Source of the DNA: Euonymus europaeus
Taxonomy: Eukaryota > Streptophyta > Magnoliopsida > Celastrales > Celastraceae
NCBI GenBank assembly: GCA_963580455.1
Contig: OY756970.1
Location: forward strand, 20,336,001-20,400,000
Direction of reading: 5' to 3'
DNA: 64,000 nucleotides
The notes beneath the pieces were generated by a model. The model searched no databases. It was not told where the DNA came from and saw nothing but the letters and a program-made list of their open reading frames with translations. Position 1 is the first letter of the stretch. Each line of letters opens with the position of its first letter. Both the position numbers and the translations under genes were made by a program. Shown in pieces: positions 60,045-64,000 of this stretch.

Positions 60045-63000
60045 CTATGAAATGGAATTAGGTGTTGTATCCACGCTAACCCACTTCTCTGTCACAGAGA
60101 TGGGTGAAGCTGGTGGCCGGATATTCTTCAAAAGTACCCGCTTATCATATTCAGATTGTGAAGGCGGGGGCCGTTCACTATTCACGCTAACCCACATGTC
60201 TGTCGCAGAGATGGGTGAAGCTGGTGGCCGGATATTCTTCGAAAGTACCAGCTTATCGCATTCAGAGGGTGATGACAAGGGCCGTTCACTCTGCAACACT
60301 TGATTATTATCATGCAGTCCCTCTGCATTCTCTGACTTGGACTCTCCACTTTGAATCATCTCTAGCTCCTTCAAAGCCTCCATCATGGAGGGTCTCATTT
60401 CCTTCTCATGTTGCAAACATCGAAAAGCCAGCTTTGCTACATCAGTTATCATCTTTCTAACTTCTTCATCTGATCTATACTCCAGAGATTTATCTATCAA
60501 CTGATCAAATGCACACTTTTCAATCCTGTCGATAGCTAAGTTAGCCAGATTAATCTCATCTCGATCCCTACTTATATCAACAGCAGGCATTGATGATATG
60601 AGCTCAATGAGGACAACTCCGAAGCTATACACATCGCTCTTCTCTGTGAGCTGGTAGCATTTGTGATACTCTGGATCAACATAACCTGGTGTTCCTTGAG
60701 GAGCCGTTGAGACATGAGTAACATCAGTTGGGAACAACCTGGAAAGCCCAAAATCTGCAACTTTGACACAGAAATTGTCGTCGAGCAGAATATTTGTAGT
60801 CTTGACATCACGATGTACGATGTCTGAAGCATGGAGGTAAGACAGCGCACTAGCAGTTTCTATGGCAATGCTTAAGCGAATGGACCATGGAAGTGAACAG
60901 GGAGTAGCTCGATCGCCATGGAGATGATCAGCAACGGTGCCATTAGAAATGTACTCGTACACTAGGAGAAGCTCGCGGCTGTGTCGAGAAGTACAACCAT
61001 AAAGGGTGACCAGATTTTTGTGGTGCAATCTTGTAAGGATTTCAACTTCGTTCATGAAGACCTTAACCTTTCTATAATTGTGCTCGTATAGCCGCTTGAC
61101 TGCGACTTCCCGCCCATCTCGAAGTTTGCCTGGTTGATAATGATTATAAATAAAACCATCAAACATGTATGCTAAGGATGCATATATGTCTATATGTATG
61201 TATAAACACATATGGAACCTTAAGAGTTAATGTTCATCTCCATACCGTAGTACACAGTTCCAAAACCTCCATCACCAAGTTCTTTTTCAGAATCAAAATG
61301 GTTTGTGGCTTCTTTAAGTTCACTGTAAGAGAAAATGGGGACCCCAAAGCATAAAGTCCCTCCTTCAAGGTCTGATTTTGAGGAATGATTAAAAGAAGCG
61401 TTATTTGACTCTCTGGAATTGCATTCTCTCTTGCAGTGTCGAAGTCGGAATAGATAGGTCGAAATCATGGCCATCAGAATGGCTGGGACTCCAATGCCTA
61501 AGCCTGTGAAAGTAAAATAGTCGACTTGTTAGACACTAGAACTGGAGGAACTATATTGTGATAAAGTAAATTTCTATTCATATAGAGCACAAGTGTTGGA
61601 TATTGAATTACCAAGTCCTAGCTTCAACTTCAAGCTTCTATGCCCTGCAATGGAAGACGCAGATAACTATGGAGTTAGTTTTAACATAGGTATCTAATTG
61701 TCATGGACCCAATTTTTATCATTCCAATCTAACAATACGATAGGCAGAGAACAATCAACAACTACCCAACAAGATAAAATATAGTTGAGGTGTGGCTCGG
61801 TTCATAAAAAGCATAGCTGCGGGTGAGACAAACATGAAACATGTGAATAACTACGTAATGGTTGAAGTTTAGTCTGAGGAGCTGTTAGTGTTGTTTTCTG
61901 CTCCTGACCATATAGACAAGTGCAAGAAGATAATTAACTCTCGGTTCTCTGATCTAAGGAAGGACTGGATATGACCAGTGAACTGAACACAAGATAGTCA
62001 AGGAATTACCAGTCTTCCTCAAGAAAGAAGGAAAGTTCATAAAACTTTGATCAAAGTTTTTGTTCGGTACTTGGGGCAGAAATAGAAAATCTAGTGTGAA
62101 GAGGGAAAGGCACTGATTGTAGATGTCATGATCAACGTTTTAAAAGTCAAGCCTTGGTTGAGAAGTTTGAAGTTGGTGATTTTTACGACCAATGTCTACA
62201 ACTAATCATCAAGTGGAAGAAATGGTGATAAGGTATAGAAATCCACAATTTCGTAATTTTCTCTCTGTTCACTTCACTTTCTATCTCCTTTCTTATCCAA
62301 TGAAACAGACGTCTCTGTTTCAGTCTTCTGTTTATTCCCTCTCCGTGTATGCTTATGGTCATAGTCTCATCTGATGGATGACAACTTCAAAGAAAAACAA
62401 TTGAAAGGTCTTTTCAAGGGCCAGATGGGAATGCTACCGGAGCCAATTATCAATCAAGCATATGTAAATTGTTGTGAAAATACTCCAAAATACTCGAAGC
62501 ATGCCCTAGTTTAGTACTATAATTCGGTACCTGAGCTTATGATTGGCATCTTTGTCAAATACAGCTAGCTAGGAATCTAAGATCACCCACCTTTTTTTTT
62601 CCCAATTCCAGAGGCTACTCGTAATGATCAGAAGCCTGAAGAATTCCTATTTCAGTTGGTACAGTAACTGAAATAGTTTTGCTTTAGCATTCTACACTAA
62701 AAAGGGGTAAAAAAGGGCTCTTCTCCTCTACCTAGATAGGAAAACTGACACATTTGATACCCACTGCAACCTACATAAACTATTACCAACCCCAGCAGGA
62801 TAGTCAGCAAAACCCTCTGGCACTGCCATCACAATAATGTATTTTCATTTACAAAGTGAGCTGTGCTAGGGTATTCTCCATAAAGGCGGACACCTAACTA
62901 AAATGAACTAATAATCGGTGATGAACTTACCCTAACCAGCATTGACACTTGACAGAAATAGTGGCTCTCGTAGGATCCTTCTTTGACTAGTCCAACTCGA

Positions 63001-63933
63001 GATGAAGTCCATGTTCACAAAAAAAGAAGATAGGACCAACACGGCAAAGATGCTTTTTTTATGCAAATGGTAGATATGTAGGACTAAAAATAAGAGAGAA
63101 AAATATTTAACACAGCATGACACACACAAACAAGTGGACTGCTGGGGGTAGGCTGTGAAAGACTAACCGGGAATATCACACTGCCGAGCATGGGGCCTGT
63201 CGGTGCAGAAGCATCTGAACTGATAAACTTCGTAATCAAACCCACAAATTCCTCTGCTCTGCTCGCAGACACTGCAGTTGCTGGCAGTCCACGACAACCC
63301 GAATCCCGTCCTCAGTGTCTCAACCACTAGCCCATCACTTTTCATTCCATTCGTCTCCACCGGTGCCTTGGTAACAATCCCATTTCTACACTGATCTAAC
63401 GCGTAACCCAAATCCGGATTCTCCTCAAACAAAACCAGGGTGGAAAAATTACTACCTGGACAATCGTGCTTGTAGTCTGTAAGGTTACGACCAATCGATG
63501 ACGAGTTACAATTGTAGAGCAAGAAAATGTTTGTGGAACTAATTCGCTGAAATGGGTCGCTTGCAGGGAGGGACAGATTATGAATTGAAGGGACACAAGT
63601 AGTGTTCGTATAATCAAAGGCTGCGGCGTTTGAGACGCGAAGGGAGTGATTCTTGTAGAAGATTTGGTGGATGACGTAGTCGTTATCGGACAATCTGATT
63701 ATTGGCTGATCATTTTTGTCGCAGGAGAGATTGAATCCAGGGAAACCACAGAAGTTTTCTTGCTCTTCTTGGATGTAGAATGGGAATTTTATTTGTTGGG
63801 TGTGATTGGAACAAGTTTTGGGAACAGAACAGGTTTCATAGTGAAAGTCCACACCTAAAGCGGATATTAGGAACAAATTTAGCAGAATCAAGATCCATAA
63901 GAAGTTCTGATTCATTTGGAAATGCCCAGACAA
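60045..63933 (-). CDS. LRK10L/WAK-like receptor kinase
   Basis: Four exons (63933-63168, 61644-61612, 61503-61246 and 61129-60045) code for about 713 residues. Order: signal peptide (about 1-27), a cysteine-rich GUB_WAK galacturonan-binding-type ectodomain (CSVPKTC, IKFPFYI, FCGFPGFNLSC) with many N-glycosylation sites, a WAK-associated C-terminal domain (about 150-250, ending CGFDYEVYQFRCFC), one membrane segment (about 265-288) and a Ser/Thr kinase. The catalytic features are complete: LGDGGFGTVYYG, VAVK (Lys 364), HRDVKTTN (458-465), DFG (478-480) and GTPGYVDPEY. It is likely a plasma-membrane sensor of wall polymers or pathogens, close to the LEAF RUST 10-like 1 group (At1g25390, At1g18390). 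The C-terminus carries a 37-residue tandem repeat. An alternative start is the Met at residue 7. Confidence 0.93.
60073..60294 (-). repeat. In-frame 111-bp tandem duplication in the kinase C-terminus
   Basis: Units at 60073-60183 and 60184-60294 share GAGATGGGTGAAGCTGGTGG and most of the rest. In the protein they give two copies of a 37-residue tail containing KNIRPPASPIS, followed by T(D/E)(M/K)WVSV. The period is a multiple of three, so the frame is kept. Confidence 0.9.
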
Positions 63934-63975
63934 AGAGAAAGAGAAGATGACGATGATAAAAGTGTTAGGAGGAGC

Positions 63976-63985
63976 CTATATATGT
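63976..63985 (-). promoter_or_regulatory. Probable TATA box of the LRK10L-type kinase gene
   Basis: On the minus strand CATATATAGG lies about 45 bases upstream of the first start codon, followed by a pyrimidine-rich stretch. The leader would be very short, so initiation at the second Met (codon 7) is also plausible. Confidence 0.45.
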
Positions 63986-64000
63986 GTGTGTATTCACGTA

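Overview
This window is nuclear DNA from a eudicot plant. The genes are AT-rich and split by many short GT-AG introns. Their products match plant families, and plant transposon types (Tat-lineage LTR retrotransposon, MULE-like and hAT-like elements, L1-type LINE tails, tRNA-derived SINEs) fill the gaps. I cannot name the species. All exon coordinates were set by hand from reading frame, splice dinucleotides and remembered family sequence, so allow a base or two of error.

Layout. Positions 1-4.8 kb hold no gene I can support. A long-TIR MULE-like element with a MITE nested in it lies at 4.8-6.25 kb. An 11-exon ARG1-type DnaJ gene (minus, 13.85-6.68 kb) keeps every exon and splice site but carries a stop at codon 3 and a frameshift in exon 9. 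A 5'-truncated Tat-type LTR retrotransposon (14.4-19.6 kb) sits just upstream of it, with a broken integrase, an antisense spliced accessory gene and a 3' LTR. After tandemly duplicated AT-rich DNA comes a 12-exon LACTB2-like metallo-beta-lactamase-fold gene (plus, 21.5-29.2 kb). Two tandem GT14 (core-2/I-branching type) glycosyltransferase genes follow (plus, 30.4-31.7 and 34.9-36.7 kb), separated by a 984-bp MULE-like element and a MITE. Next are an LRR receptor-like (pseudo)kinase (minus, 39.6-37.0 kb) and a PP2C phosphatase with a C-terminal CxxC/CxxC module (minus, 45.2-41.2 kb). A repeat-rich stretch (46.2-53.5 kb) holds a hAT-like MITE, LINE fragments and an odd GTATCAC-rich array. The right end carries an NDT2-like mitochondrial-carrier-family NAD transporter (plus, 54.2-57.7 kb), a DUF1639 gene (minus, 59.1-58.6 kb) and an LRK10L/WAK-like receptor kinase (minus, 63.9-60.0 kb).

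Gene order. From memory of Arabidopsis, ARG1, two GT14 genes, the LRR kinase and the PP2C are neighbours on chromosome 1 (At1g68370-At1g68410). NDT2, a DUF1639 gene and an LRK10L-type kinase are neighbours in another part of chromosome 1 (At1g25370-At1g25390). The window carries both sets together, which suggests an ancestral block that Arabidopsis later duplicated and thinned out. The genes do not form one pathway; the link is conserved position.

I found no convincing new enzymatic or defence system. The most unusual items are the disabled ARG1 copy, the antisense spliced gene in the Tat element, the GTATCAC-rich array, a GC-AG intron in the PP2C gene, and several transposon insertions with clean target-site duplications.
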